Shown: piece after piece, positions 43,613 to 54,039 of the stretch
Layout: every line of letters begins with the position of its first letter
Numbering within the stretch: position 1 is the stretch's first letter
DNA from: a virus
IMG/VR virus record: IMGVR_UViG_3300023172_000022
Span: 1-64,000 of that record
Reading direction: 5' to 3' (one strand)
Length of the DNA stretch: 64,000 bases
Program-made: the position numbers and the translations under genes
Notes under the pieces: generated by a model
Database searches by the model: none
What the model was told of the DNA's origin: nothing
Seen by the model: the letters and a program-made list of their open reading frames with translations, nothing else

Positions 43613-45657
43613 TATCTCCACCCACTTCCTCTATGTTTAATTGTATAATATGTCATATCATAAGAAGAATGCTGACGGGAAACACCGTCCGGTCCAGTGA
43701 CATAAAAATCAAACTTATTTTTGTCTCTCCACTCATAATATGCGATCCAAATCGGATAGTATTTATCTTTAGTGAGATAAACATTACCACTTGTGTTACA
43801 TTTGTAACGACGGTTTCCAAGATACCCCGTCACTTTATTACTATCAGTCGATTGTCCAAATCCTTTATCTTTACCACCATGAACTGCGTGTCTACCAAGC
43901 CAAATAGCAGAACCATCATCCGAACATACTGTAAATTTAAAATGTCCAGTTTGTTTCGGAACAAAAAATCCTCTCCATTCATAAGTGTCAAGCAGCAAAC
44001 GAGTGCCACCTCTGTCTATTTGTATTTTCCCAGTTCTGGTTGCCGTATAGGTTCCACCAACACCAAATCCAGAAGGGCCCCCATAGCTAAGTCTTAAATT
44101 TCCTGTGTCGTGATAATACTCCAAAAATCCATTTCCATATGTTGGTAAATCTTGAATATAGTTTCTCAATATATCACCAACTTTTGGTTTATCTCCATCA
44201 TAGTAAAGAGTTTTTCCATTGTCACCAGTTATTTTCCAATCTCTTGTGCCAACCGAGTCAACATCAACTTTTGCAACTCGACTTCTACCATCATATCGAT
44301 CAACTTCAACAATTGAATCGCCTATCATTTCTGGTTCACTAAAAGTTGTTAAATTTCTTGCAATTGAAGTGTCTGTAGTAAAGTGTGGATAAACCTTTTT
44401 CCAAGAACCATTTTCCTTTACCCAAATATCTTTAGGTTCTTTCCAAACATTACTGTCTTTTACAAATATTTCTTTGGGAACCCACCATTTTGCTGTGCCA
44501 TCATCTATTGACATTGGACTATCAATTGGTGACTTTATTGTTTGTGGCTTAATCAATGAAATTATATTTCTGTCGAACGTTGTACCCTTTACTGACAATC
44601 TGTACCATTTATAAGTAGAAGGAGTTTCGAGTTTTGCACTTACATATAAATTACTATCTATATCTAGTCCACCATCGCCATACAAATCATTAAATGTCCC
44701 ATCGGTATTAAAAGTGAAGTGAAATTTTCTTTTCTGTTTTATAGTTTTTTCTATTTCTTTGTAAGTCGTAACATTTGAAATTCCAAATCTATGTTTTTGT
44801 CTTTCTGGACCATTTGGTTTGTTATATCTAAACTGTAAAATATGTTGTCCTGTTAAATGTTTAACTTTAAATTTATAATTAGTCCATACAGTATCAGAAT
44901 CAGAATTTAAAGTAATTTTCAGCAGTTTTTGCGCACCTTCGGCCAATTCGACATTATCATCCAAACCACGAACATCTACTATCAATGTTTCGTCACTGAG
45001 GGGCGTTTTTCCTCCGTTTGAATTATTACCAACAATTGCCCAAAACTCAATATAATCACTATCTGTCAAATCTAATGGTAAAGGAAATATTCCACCACCA
45101 GCCGATGATGCAGACTCACCCCAATTATCTGGAGAAAATGATCTATATCCTGTTATTTTATCAAATTCCGAATTACTTGGTTTTGCAAAATCACCACCAT
45201 CTCCCGATCCATTTCCAAAATTGTGTCTGCGCACATCAAGTTTTTGATTGTATGTTTTTCTTGAATAACTCGAAGGTATCGAACCGGAACCAATTCTTCC
45301 AACCTCATACCAAGGTCCGTTAAAATCTACCGCACCTTCGAGTTTAACTATATCTTCTTTTGCGCCAAATGCCTCTGTCCAATCAACGTCCACTCTAATT
45401 GCTAGGTTATTATCAGAATCTTTGTATGAGTGGTTTGGACCAATAGAAAATGGTGGTGTGTAAACTCTCTGAGGAATATTGACTAAACTTTGTAAGAGAT
45501 TACCTTCTGGCGGATAAACTTCTCGCAGATCTTCATATAATCTAGATTCTTCTCTTGGCAAACCTATAGCCTTTTTTCTATCCCAACGCAAATTTATATT
45601 TGTCGAGATTTCAGTTGAAGTTTGAGAGATTGTATCGTCTTTGATTAGTAATGGCAT
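43612..45657 (-). CDS. Baseplate/fibre protein with C-terminal PA14-like domain (681 aa)
   Basis: The N-terminal region (NINLRWDRKKAIGLPREES, then PPFSIGPNHSYKD) is unrecognised. The middle has Ig-like strands. Residues ~395-425 hold two WVPKEIFVKDSNVWKEPKDI / WVKENGSWKKV motifs, a pattern common in phage tail proteins. The last ~175 residues (about 500-675) look like a PA14/GLEYA-type beta-barrel: GFFVPKQTGHFKFTVCSDDGS, AIWLG, KYYPIWIAYYEWRDKNKFDFY and VTGPDG. PA14 domains bind carbohydrates, often via the DD pair in SDDGS, which is present. It is likely a sugar-binding virion protein near the baseplate. The stop overlaps the next start. Confidence 0.75.
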   Translation of the reverse strand: MPLLIKDDTISQTSTEISTNINLRWDRKKAIGLPREESRLYEDLREVYPPEGNLLQSLVNIPQRVYTPPFSIGPNHSYKDSDNNLAIRVDVDWTEAFGAKEDIVKLEGAVDFNGPWYEVGRIGSGSIPSSYSRKTYNQKLDVRRHNFGNGSGDGGDFAKPSNSEFDKITGYRSFSPDNWGESASSAGGGIFPLPLDLTDSDYIEFWAIVGNNSNGGKTPLSDETLIVDVRGLDDNVELAEGAQKLLKITLNSDSDTVWTNYKFKVKHLTGQHILQFRYNKPNGPERQKHRFGISNVTTYKEIEKTIKQKRKFHFTFNTDGTFNDLYGDGGLDIDSNLYVSAKLETPSTYKWYRLSVKGTTFDRNIISLIKPQTIKSPIDSPMSIDDGTAKWWVPKEIFVKDSNVWKEPKDIWVKENGSWKKVYPHFTTDTSIARNLTTFSEPEMIGDSIVEVDRYDGRSRVAKVDVDSVGTRDWKITGDNGKTLYYDGDKPKVGDILRNYIQDLPTYGNGFLEYYHDTGNLRLSYGGPSGFGVGGTYTATRTGKIQIDRGGTRLLLDTYEWRGFFVPKQTGHFKFTVCSDDGSAIWLGRHAVHGGKDKGFGQSTDSNKVTGYLGNRRYKCNTSGNVYLTKDKYYPIWIAYYEWRDKNKFDFYVTGPDGVSRQHSSYDMTYYTIKHRGSGWR

Positions 45658-45667
45658 TTAAATATCC

Positions 45668-46555
45668 TTATATTCTATACCAAACATCACCATTATTTCC
45701 AACACTGTTGTTAGGATTTGCAGATGAAATATACTGATCGTGAACCGACTGATTACCTAAATTTCTATATGTAATAGATGTAATATGTCCAGCGGAATCT
45801 GTAGTAACTTTCCTAATGACTGTAGTACCCGTCATAGTATCCGAAGATGGATTAGTTCCTTGCAATGCGTGTGACAAAGTAACATCATTACCACTCACAC
45901 TTCTTGTAATTAAAGAATTATCTGATAATACATTAGACGCAGATATTTTACCATCAATTTCTGTTGCTGAACTAGCTATTGCAGAACCAACATATCCTAG
46001 TGCAGTCCTAATTGCAGAGACTTCTGCATCCAATGCTAGAACATCTAACTTAACATTATTGTTATTTGCAATTGTACCATCCGTATCTATATTACCATCT
46101 GCATCAAAACCCAAAGATGTTAGTAATGAACTAATAAGTGAATCTGTCGCATTAGCCTGTACTTGTACTACCGAAGTAGCACTAGTTAGTGTTGAATTTA
46201 CATTATTAAGAGATTGTGTTAGTGTCTGATTGAGAGAATTAACACTACTATCAATCTGACCCGACAAATCACCAGACAATTTAACGTGTAAGGACTCAAT
46301 AGTGTTACTAATACTAGTCCCTCTATAACTAGCATCAATATCAGTTAAATTTCCAACAAGCGTTTCGACATTATCTGTTTTTGTTTTAACTTCGTTCACA
46401 GCACCAACAACATTTTGGGCCGTAGTGTTTAATCCATCGTCGGCACCAATCAAGTTCTGTGTATATAAAAGACTTGCTCTGTTTTGATTTGTTTTAGTTG
46501 CCCATGAATCAAATGTATCAGTTCTTAATACTTCAGATGTTGTTGGATATGTCAT
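45668..46555 (-). CDS. Short tail fibre (295 aa)
   Basis: The N-terminus MTYPTTSEVLRTDTFDSWATKTNQN resembles the DTFxxWxxKTN start common to short fibres of marine T4-like phages. Residues 45-200 are Ser/Thr/Asn-rich with heptad spacing (GQIDSSVNSLNQTLTQSLNN; ALDAEVSAIRTALGYVGSA), consistent with a trimeric coiled-coil shaft. The end (SSANPNNSVGNNGDVWYRI) is a typical fibre C-terminal motif. It probably attaches to the baseplate. It lies 1 nt after the 71-aa gene and 10 nt before the PA14-domain gene. Confidence 0.75.
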   Translation of the reverse strand: MTYPTTSEVLRTDTFDSWATKTNQNRASLLYTQNLIGADDGLNTTAQNVVGAVNEVKTKTDNVETLVGNLTDIDASYRGTSISNTIESLHVKLSGDLSGQIDSSVNSLNQTLTQSLNNVNSTLTSATSVVQVQANATDSLISSLLTSLGFDADGNIDTDGTIANNNNVKLDVLALDAEVSAIRTALGYVGSAIASSATEIDGKISASNVLSDNSLITRSVSGNDVTLSHALQGTNPSSDTMTGTTVIRKVTTDSAGHITSITYRNLGNQSVHDQYISSANPNNSVGNNGDVWYRI

Positions 46556-46556
46556 T

Positions 46557-46772
46557 TTAATTTCTCTCTAAAAGTTTAGTTAACATTTGTTTTATTTCAC
46601 TTACATCAGACTTTAGTTTTTCAATTTCTTCTCTCTTGTCTTGTTCCCTTGAAACTCGTTTAAGGTATTTAAGATATGCAGTATCGTCATTATTAATAAT
46701 TGCTTTAGAAAATGAATCTCTTAATAAATTTTTATCTTCTTTTACAATTAATTTTTTATTTTCCATACTCAT
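46557..46772 (-). CDS. Small coiled-coil protein (71 aa), function unknown
   Basis: This 71-aa charged, helical protein contains NLLRDSFSKAIINNDDTAYLKYLKR and a C-terminal coiled coil (EEIEKLKSDVSEIKQMLTKLL). I recall similar small proteins in marine T4-like phages, but no function. The start at 46772 uses AAAGG at 46782-46786 (9 nt spacing) inside the end region of the giant gene. A second ATG at 46766 is possible. It is probably an assembly factor or small oligomeric virion part. Confidence 0.7.
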   Translation of the reverse strand: MSMENKKLIVKEDKNLLRDSFSKAIINNDDTAYLKYLKRVSREQDKREEIEKLKSDVSEIKQMLTKLLERN

Positions 46773-46779
46773 ATTTATA
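46772..46779 (-). promoter_or_regulatory. Late-promoter-like box overlapping a start codon (TATAAATA)
   Basis: An exact TATAAATA on the minus strand, but it overlaps the ATG at 46772. A transcript starting about 6 nt downstream would be leaderless at the second ATG (46766), so the box may instead serve the 295-aa fibre or be fortuitous. Confidence 0.35.
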
Positions 46780-46788
46780 AACCTTTAT

Positions 46789-49700
46789 TTACTTCGCCAA
46801 TGCAATAATTCTAAGATCTGTGACTTTTGGAACCACAGCTGTGTTATTTGACTTCAATACTATTTTGACACCCAAAGAAACAAATTCTTCTAAATTTTGA
46901 ACATCAAATTCATAATCTATAAAGCTACCATCGGGCGTGGGATTCGAAAATCCTTGTGGTTTAGTGAATTCTACATAAGGCATTTCTCTGTATATATCAC
47001 CTTCGGAAGTTTTTATTTTATAATAGAAATCTATATCTGTATCAACTGGTTTTGAAACCGCAACCCTCATATTAATAGATGTTGCTGGATTTGCAAGTTT
47101 AATTTCTCTTGTGATATATTTCGCAAGTCCCGCGCCGCCCTGTGCGCTAGTTTCAAGATCCTCTTCTGGAGTATTTGAAACTACAAGTGGATTATTAATT
47201 CTATTAGAAATAAGAGTTGCACTCACTCGTTGAAGATCTAACATTGGCGAAAGGTGAGATACATCACTGTTCAGTGTAATTTTATAAACAAGAGATTTCC
47301 TATCTACATTATTACTTTGTCCAGCGAACCAATCTTCGTTAATAGAGTTTGAAACGAGTCTTGGAGTTTTAAAGAATGTATTTTCATTTGGTTCAAAATC
47401 TCTGTACAACAAATCTTTAACGCCAGGAGTATAAATTGTCTGACCAAGTGAGCCACCAGATGTTGTTTTCATTTGATATCTTATACTTGTATTTGGATAA
47501 GTTGTAGTTGTCAGTTGAGGACAAATAATATCATATCTGTAATTTACTAAAACATATGCAGAATCGATATCAGTTCTATATGGGTCTACGACAGCATCAA
47601 ACCTACCACTACTAGAAGCTGTTTCTGACGAACCAGGCAGTGGCCACAAGGTCTTTACAAAATCAGATGGAGCTCTGGAATAAGTTTGAGTACTACCACC
47701 AAATTGTGTTGCCAATACGGCCGGATCAGTAGAAGTTAGATTATTTGTGTGATCTTGTATAGTAGATTGTTTTTGATTGTTTATATCAATTGTAAAAGAG
47801 TCTACATCAAACGCAACAACTTTATGGAAGCCGTTTATTTTACCACCACGAATTCCAGATGTGGCGCCAGTATCAGTTGTACCACCATAAATTGTCGTAG
47901 AAAGAAGTCCATCAATACCAACATAAAAGTTATTTGTATAATTTACTTCATCTACAATACCGTGATTTGGACAATGAATTTTGACTAATGTAGAATCTTT
48001 TGTTGTTTCAATTGACCTTTTACCAAGTTTTACCTTTTGTACAATTTTAGAATTATCATCTTTTGGAGAATTTACAAAATAAACTTCTGATGGTCTAGAA
48101 TTATCAAATTCCTGTCTGTAGAGTGTAAATTTAATATCTTCGTTTTGTTCTGCATTCCATGCTTGGTTATTTGAAGATTTAAACATAACTCCTGCATTTG
48201 GTTGTTTTGAGATAATACCAGAACCATCAAGTGCTTGTTCTCCCAACCGTGACACATGTAATCTATAATCAACCGAGTCGGTGATAACTACAAAACACAC
48301 TTGAGTTCCTTCTTCTACATATACTGGTGAAGGAAATTTAAAATTAGTAGCTACACTACCATCAGCTGATGTAAATATTTTTTGACCAACATATGAAGCT
48401 TCACCGGTCGTTTCATCAATTTCAACCCCCCAAGCTGGTTCTAATACTGCCGCTTCCCCAATAATCATTTGGCCAGGATATCCATTAACAACATTTCTCA
48501 ATTCTACTCTAATTGGAGTAAGATCCTTTGTTGGAATTCTTTGGAAAAACAAATCAATTGATGAAAGATAACATCCCCCAGCTGCTTCTGTCGAATCCAA
48601 CTCAAAAGTTTGTGCAATTGGGTCAAAGAAAAAGAAAAACGTGGCAGCTGCCGCGAGTGCACCTCTGCCATCAGAGCCTCTGCCATCAGAGCCGCTATCA
48701 GTTTCCTGAACTGGAGCCGGTAAAGTTCCATTTCCAGTAATAACTCTTCTGGTATCATTTTCAATAAGAGTTCTATTATCACTTAAAGCTGTATTGGTAA
48801 AATTAGGAACCCTCGTGTTTACAAAAGTTTCTTGTTTAGTGTCGATAAATCCAGAAGCAGCAAACATCGCAGATGCCTCAGTACCAACATCAGTAGAATT
48901 TGGAGTTGGCTGATCAGACAATCTGAATTCTTTTTCTCCGACTCTAAATCTAATGTTATCCGAGGATGGTAAATCGAAGAAACCACGAATAACTCCATTA
49001 CTATTAGTTCTTAATGTTGCACTATCAAATTCTGACAAAAATCTACCAACAGGCATGGAGAGATCGCCTTGGAGTACAGACCCTTCCCCACCTCTAATAG
49101 TTAGTTGCATAGGTTCCCCAGCATTTGGGTCAGTTCCTTGGAAATCAATCCCCTCCAATGGTTCATCAGTTCTAGTAGTAAAGAATCTTAAACTATTTGT
49201 AGAAACATATTCTACTCCATACACAATTCTTTCGGCGCCACTAGTTAATCCAACAAGTCTGGCCACCCCTAATTGTCTATTAATAAAATCAAAAAGCATT
49301 CCGTTTGGTCTAGAATCAGTTACACCCTGTCCTAATATTTCAAGAGCAGTTTGACCTAATGAGTCTACGACAACTTCATCAATTGGTGTGCAGAATTCAG
49401 ACACATCAATACCATCAAATGTTGCATAAAGTTTTGTAGTTTCCTTCATACCAGAGCCAGTAAAGAAAATTCTTTTTTCTCTCATAAAAGGTATAATCTC
49501 AGTACTGATCATTCTATCACCAAAACTATCAGTAACAATAGAAGAATTGAGGTCAACTCGTCTACCCGTTCTTTCCTGATCCGTTAAAATATTAAATGAT
49601 TCAGTAACACTATCTTCCCAAGTAAGTGTGTTCCAATTTTCATCTCTTTCATTTTCTACCCTACTTACTATTTCCTCGCCTACATTTGTTGTTTGCCAAG

Positions 49701-52700
49701 AATTCCAATGTGTGCCCAAAATCCCCATTTCGTTTGCAAGGAATTCAAAGTTATCAAACATATTATCTCTATTAATTTCCAAATCTGGTCTTCTATCAAC
49801 TTCTCTCCAATCATCTGAACTTGGAGATAAAATTAGATTGCCCTTATACATTGCCTCTGCAAATGGATTTGGATTTACATATTTTGACGAAACTGTATTT
49901 TGGGCGACTACACTTTGACCAGCGAAAGGTAGATAAATTTGTCCATTGTGCATTTCATAATTATTAGAAACAACATCTGTCAAAACCATATTGACATTTC
50001 TTTCATCACCCTTTGGTCTCATAAGACGTTTTTTACCATCAACTGCAATAGAGTAATTGGGATCGAAAACATCACCAATGCCATGACCTACAAACGGCTC
50101 AACAATAAATCCATTTTTAAATCTGTCTAAACCATTTTCATCCAAAATAACTAGATCTTTTGTTTCTTTTTCGAGCAAAGAAAGTGTAGTGTAGTATTCT
50201 AATGTGTTAATTCTTTTTTCAAGTTTTCCGATATCTCGCATCGTGTATCGTTTATTTTCAACTTTTTCTATGATAATATCTTTTGGACTTAAAGTGAATG
50301 GTCTGTTTGACAATTTAAATAAAACCATACCTTCACTTGGGTCTTTTGGATATTGCGGACTCATAGAAGAAGCACCATAAATAACTTCAAATTGACCGTT
50401 CTTGGTCAATATTACTTTATCTTTCCTTGGCAGATATTGACGATAATCAGTAATAACTGTCGTTTCATTTATAGGAAAATATACGTTATTTGCTGTTTCT
50501 CCAACTTTCAAAAAAACTTTATCAGGGTTAGTTGTGGCTGTAACAGCGGGTCTAAAATCAAGAACATCTGTTAAAAAATTACCTTCAAATTTTGGAATGC
50601 TTCTATAATCAACATTTCCATATGAGTTTACAGAAGCATAATCTCCTGAACTATGTGAAAAATAATCATAAACAACTACAGGTCTACCAGCACAAATAGT
50701 TTCTCTTGGTTTCAGTCTGGCCTGCCCAAGTTTAAGTACGCCTGGTCTCTGTCCATTATCAAAATCGTAACTATCGGTGATGTCTAAAATTTTTGCCGGT
50801 TGTGAAATGCCGTTTCCAAAATTATATCCATGCGCCTGCGCTGGTGTATTTGGGATAGGAGTTCCTGCCGCAATAGCTATATTGTATTCTTTTGCAAACG
50901 GCGCATCTGGATAAAGAGCAGGATCGAGGTTATACGGATTTGTAACACCAGTTGCCTCGTAGTAACTCCAAGCCTTATAGGCAAACTCAAAGTCTTCCTT
51001 AGTCATATCACTAATATATTTTACCGTTCCAAAAATATCTGTTTGAAAGACCACATTCCAAGGATGGCATGTATCATAAATTGCGTGTAATTTAGAAATA
51101 TCTGAATTTTTTAGTTGTAGATAATCTAAACTATAAGAAACTGAATTGGCATCACTAAACGTGCCGTTAAAAGAATTACCCAAGGTTCCTATGGCGTCAC
51201 CTTCCGCCCCAAACTTATCATCAGTTTCCATAATGGTGGGTGTTATTGTCTCTGGATTTGTCGGTTTAGTTAAATCTGCGCCCGAAGAAGAATCTAACAA
51301 ACTATACGGTAAGTCAACTTGTCCCAACACCAAAGTTTTAGTTTTTTCTTGTGGGACACTAATCACTGTTGGTGCTAGGAGAACAATTTGCGAAATGCCG
51401 AGCGGGATTTGCTCTATAGTTATCTCTCTATTTCCTACAGCACTATTAAAACTAACCTCAATATTTCCAGCAAACTCAGTATCACTTAATTTGGGTTGGT
51501 TGTCTATAATTTCACCATATGTGGGAGTTGCACCACCACTGGTTTTTGTGTAAATTTGGTATCCATCATTAGAATCACTCCAAATTGGGTAAAAAGATTC
51601 ATTCAAATTTGAAGTTACAATAGTTGCCGCCTGATTAGTAACTGAAGCTGTGTATTCTTTCAATAACGTATATGTTGTGTCATTTGTAATTGAACCAGTC
51701 TGTTCATCAACATTTCTCAAAGAACTCACAAATTTACTTCCAGTTTTTACTATGTTAGAACCACCAGTTTCAAATACATTTTGGTGACTATAAATTTGAG
51801 CGGTAAGTGATAATTCTGATCTTACTTCATCCTCAAACGCAATTCTTTCATTCGATGTCAGAATGCTATTAAAACCAGCATTTGTTCCGACTGTATTACC
51901 ATATCCTAGAGTCTTTACCAGAATATTGTTGTCTTCAGATGTATGATATACAATACCCAAAGAAGCTGGTAATGACGAACTTGGTGGACGATCTTTGCTC
52001 TTTATAATTTTTTTATCAATGCCACTAACGACTGCACTTGCATTATATAATTTATATTGACTTAGAACTGACCCAGTGAAATTAGGTTTTAAGTTAGAAG
52101 TATTGCCTGACGATTGTGAAATATACTCTGTGCCCGCGATACCACGAACATCTTCCCAAGAATATCTGTCCTTTTTAAGTCCAGTGTATGCATCTACATA
52201 TTCTGGAGTTCTGAATTCTACATCATACAAATAAACTTTGTAAATTAAATTTGTTCCCTGAGGAAGTGAACCGGGCGATGTGATCGTACCTGATGTAGCA
52301 AACAAAGATTTTTCATAATCATTTTCAAAATCGCCTGCATAATATTCAATAGATTTTATTTTTGCGGTCCCTACAACATCAATTTGATGTATATTCGCAG
52401 TTGTAATTGCATTAGTATCTGGCCATAGTTCTGATGTTGTATCTGAGGTTGTTACAAATCCGTTAGTTGTAGTATTATAGTAGTAAGTATTGCCTTGATA
52501 CCAAGTGGTGTTTACAAGAATTGCTCTATCATTTATTTTTGGCAAAGACATCAAATCACTAACATAAATGTAATTGCCTAAATTTACAGGCAGTCTCACA
52601 TTATTTTCTTGTTTTTCATCAAGTGCTCTTTTATAATTAATATGAGTTTTGCCAATTGTGTTAATTCTATATCCTTGCACATAAGCTTTACCACTGTCAA

Positions 52701-54003
52701 TACCTAAATCCATATTTGCCCTAAGCGCGTCCAAAAGGTTTTGATGTGTTCTGCCAGGATAATATTTAGTTCCAGTTGTATCTAATCCTTGATCTGGATA
52801 TGCAGTTAAATCTGTATTTGTGATTACATGTGCGTAACCTTCTTTTGTGACTGAATTAACCATTCCAGTGTAATCGGCAAAATTATTTCTTGCATATTCT
52901 TTGGCGTCAAGTTCAGTCGCAAATTCATATGATGCCATAGTTTTGACGCCACGATTGCCATTTTCATTAAAAAGATTTTTAACTTCTAATTGAAACGGTT
53001 TTACAGTATAATTTCCAGATTCCTCAAAAGTTCTTCTTGCCAAAGTATCTTCTATTACAGAATATTCAGTAGAGTTTGTAAAACTTTTTAAAACCCCATT
53101 TTTCAATTCAATTAACAAAACAAAATTAGAAGTATCTTTTGAATCGATAGCTCTTTTTACCAAATTCAAACGCATACGATATCTATCTGCGCCGGGCGCC
53201 TGAAAGTTTGTAGTACCTTGTGCATTATCAAGTAAAGAATTGTCCGTACTCGAAGTAATAATATCTTCGATAACTTCCAAACCTACTTTATATGTTGACA
53301 AATTAGTGTATTTATCAAGTGCAATTGTTTGTGCAGCAACTATAGTCATAAATCCTTGAACATAATATATACCATCTTCGATTAGTGCCAAACAACCAAG
53401 ACCAGTAGGTCTTTCTGAAAGTGGCCTTACTTGACATTCATAGGTACTCTTATTTGGTTCAATTACTGTTTTGATAACCTCACCAGGCAAAAATTTACTA
53501 TTGGAACCAATCTCTAAATTAAATGCTGCGAGTGCTTCTGCTTGAGTTGTGTATGTGGTTCCGCCATCTGAAATTGCAGTAAAATTTGTTGATGATACAT
53601 CACTAACTCCAGATTGATATTTCAAATAAAGCGTATCAGGATCATCACTTGATGTGGTGCCTGTTTTACTTTCGGCATGAACAACTAATGCGCGAATTCC
53701 TGTTGTTCCACCAACAACAGTTCTGCCCACAAAGTCCTGTGGGGTGTTGTAACTGTTTGCACTATTAAAATCTATTTTAATAAAATCTGCTGCCAAGTCC
53801 ACTGATGGTGCGCCAGGGACAACCATCGCACCTTCCTTGAAAAAATGATTTGCCATTTTACTGACTTGATTCTGCAAAATGGTCTGTGTCTGAGTCAATT
53901 CTCTTGCTTGCACAGAATGTCCAGGCCTAAACAGAATTCTTAAATAACTTTTTTCTATATCGTAATCGTCATAATATGGAGTTATGTTGAAATTGGTTGC
54001 CAT
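46789..54003 (-). CDS. Giant DUF4815-type virion structural protein (2404 aa)
   Basis: The N-terminus (FNITPYYDDYDIEKSYLRILF, then RPGHSVQARELTQTQTILQNQ) is the signature I associate with DUF4815 structural proteins of T4-like marine phages. A central region (about 1100-1300) has VVYDYFSHSSGDYASV and FLTDVLDFRP. Near residue 1780 a five-Phe run precedes DPIAQTFELDST, followed by SSIDLFFQRIPTKDLTPIRV, VNGYPGQM, FPSPVYVEEGTQVCFVVITDS and EDIKFTLYRQEFD, also typical of the family. It lies right after gp8 and likely forms a baseplate-attached fibre or whisker-like structure. No enzyme motif is seen. It is among the largest phage virion proteins I would expect in this group. Confidence 0.85.
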   Translation of the reverse strand: MATNFNITPYYDDYDIEKSYLRILFRPGHSVQARELTQTQTILQNQVSKMANHFFKEGAMVVPGAPSVDLAADFIKIDFNSANSYNTPQDFVGRTVVGGTTGIRALVVHAESKTGTTSSDDPDTLYLKYQSGVSDVSSTNFTAISDGGTTYTTQAEALAAFNLEIGSNSKFLPGEVIKTVIEPNKSTYECQVRPLSERPTGLGCLALIEDGIYYVQGFMTIVAAQTIALDKYTNLSTYKVGLEVIEDIITSSTDNSLLDNAQGTTNFQAPGADRYRMRLNLVKRAIDSKDTSNFVLLIELKNGVLKSFTNSTEYSVIEDTLARRTFEESGNYTVKPFQLEVKNLFNENGNRGVKTMASYEFATELDAKEYARNNFADYTGMVNSVTKEGYAHVITNTDLTAYPDQGLDTTGTKYYPGRTHQNLLDALRANMDLGIDSGKAYVQGYRINTIGKTHINYKRALDEKQENNVRLPVNLGNYIYVSDLMSLPKINDRAILVNTTWYQGNTYYYNTTTNGFVTTSDTTSELWPDTNAITTANIHQIDVVGTAKIKSIEYYAGDFENDYEKSLFATSGTITSPGSLPQGTNLIYKVYLYDVEFRTPEYVDAYTGLKKDRYSWEDVRGIAGTEYISQSSGNTSNLKPNFTGSVLSQYKLYNASAVVSGIDKKIIKSKDRPPSSSLPASLGIVYHTSEDNNILVKTLGYGNTVGTNAGFNSILTSNERIAFEDEVRSELSLTAQIYSHQNVFETGGSNIVKTGSKFVSSLRNVDEQTGSITNDTTYTLLKEYTASVTNQAATIVTSNLNESFYPIWSDSNDGYQIYTKTSGGATPTYGEIIDNQPKLSDTEFAGNIEVSFNSAVGNREITIEQIPLGISQIVLLAPTVISVPQEKTKTLVLGQVDLPYSLLDSSSGADLTKPTNPETITPTIMETDDKFGAEGDAIGTLGNSFNGTFSDANSVSYSLDYLQLKNSDISKLHAIYDTCHPWNVVFQTDIFGTVKYISDMTKEDFEFAYKAWSYYEATGVTNPYNLDPALYPDAPFAKEYNIAIAAGTPIPNTPAQAHGYNFGNGISQPAKILDITDSYDFDNGQRPGVLKLGQARLKPRETICAGRPVVVYDYFSHSSGDYASVNSYGNVDYRSIPKFEGNFLTDVLDFRPAVTATTNPDKVFLKVGETANNVYFPINETTVITDYRQYLPRKDKVILTKNGQFEVIYGASSMSPQYPKDPSEGMVLFKLSNRPFTLSPKDIIIEKVENKRYTMRDIGKLEKRINTLEYYTTLSLLEKETKDLVILDENGLDRFKNGFIVEPFVGHGIGDVFDPNYSIAVDGKKRLMRPKGDERNVNMVLTDVVSNNYEMHNGQIYLPFAGQSVVAQNTVSSKYVNPNPFAEAMYKGNLILSPSSDDWREVDRRPDLEINRDNMFDNFEFLANEMGILGTHWNSWQTTNVGEEIVSRVENERDENWNTLTWEDSVTESFNILTDQERTGRRVDLNSSIVTDSFGDRMISTEIIPFMREKRIFFTGSGMKETTKLYATFDGIDVSEFCTPIDEVVVDSLGQTALEILGQGVTDSRPNGMLFDFINRQLGVARLVGLTSGAERIVYGVEYVSTNSLRFFTTRTDEPLEGIDFQGTDPNAGEPMQLTIRGGEGSVLQGDLSMPVGRFLSEFDSATLRTNSNGVIRGFFDLPSSDNIRFRVGEKEFRLSDQPTPNSTDVGTEASAMFAASGFIDTKQETFVNTRVPNFTNTALSDNRTLIENDTRRVITGNGTLPAPVQETDSGSDGRGSDGRGALAAAATFFFFFDPIAQTFELDSTEAAGGCYLSSIDLFFQRIPTKDLTPIRVELRNVVNGYPGQMIIGEAAVLEPAWGVEIDETTGEASYVGQKIFTSADGSVATNFKFPSPVYVEEGTQVCFVVITDSVDYRLHVSRLGEQALDGSGIISKQPNAGVMFKSSNNQAWNAEQNEDIKFTLYRQEFDNSRPSEVYFVNSPKDDNSKIVQKVKLGKRSIETTKDSTLVKIHCPNHGIVDEVNYTNNFYVGIDGLLSTTIYGGTTDTGATSGIRGGKINGFHKVVAFDVDSFTIDINNQKQSTIQDHTNNLTSTDPAVLATQFGGSTQTYSRAPSDFVKTLWPLPGSSETASSSGRFDAVVDPYRTDIDSAYVLVNYRYDIICPQLTTTTYPNTSIRYQMKTTSGGSLGQTIYTPGVKDLLYRDFEPNENTFFKTPRLVSNSINEDWFAGQSNNVDRKSLVYKITLNSDVSHLSPMLDLQRVSATLISNRINNPLVVSNTPEEDLETSAQGGAGLAKYITREIKLANPATSINMRVAVSKPVDTDIDFYYKIKTSEGDIYREMPYVEFTKPQGFSNPTPDGSFIDYEFDVQNLEEFVSLGVKIVLKSNNTAVVPKVTDLRIIALAK

Positions 54004-54039
54004 GTTATTTCTTCTCTTTTAATATTTTTTTTATTCAAA

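Noticed and set aside
43633-44097. Plus-strand ORF of 154 codons opposite the PA14-domain protein
   Set aside because: No ribosome site or recognisable motif; it overlaps a strongly supported minus-strand domain.
48590-48670. Possible frameshift at the five-Phe run in the 2404-aa protein
   Set aside because: The frame remains open on both sides and family motifs (DPIAQTFELD and onward) continue in the same frame.
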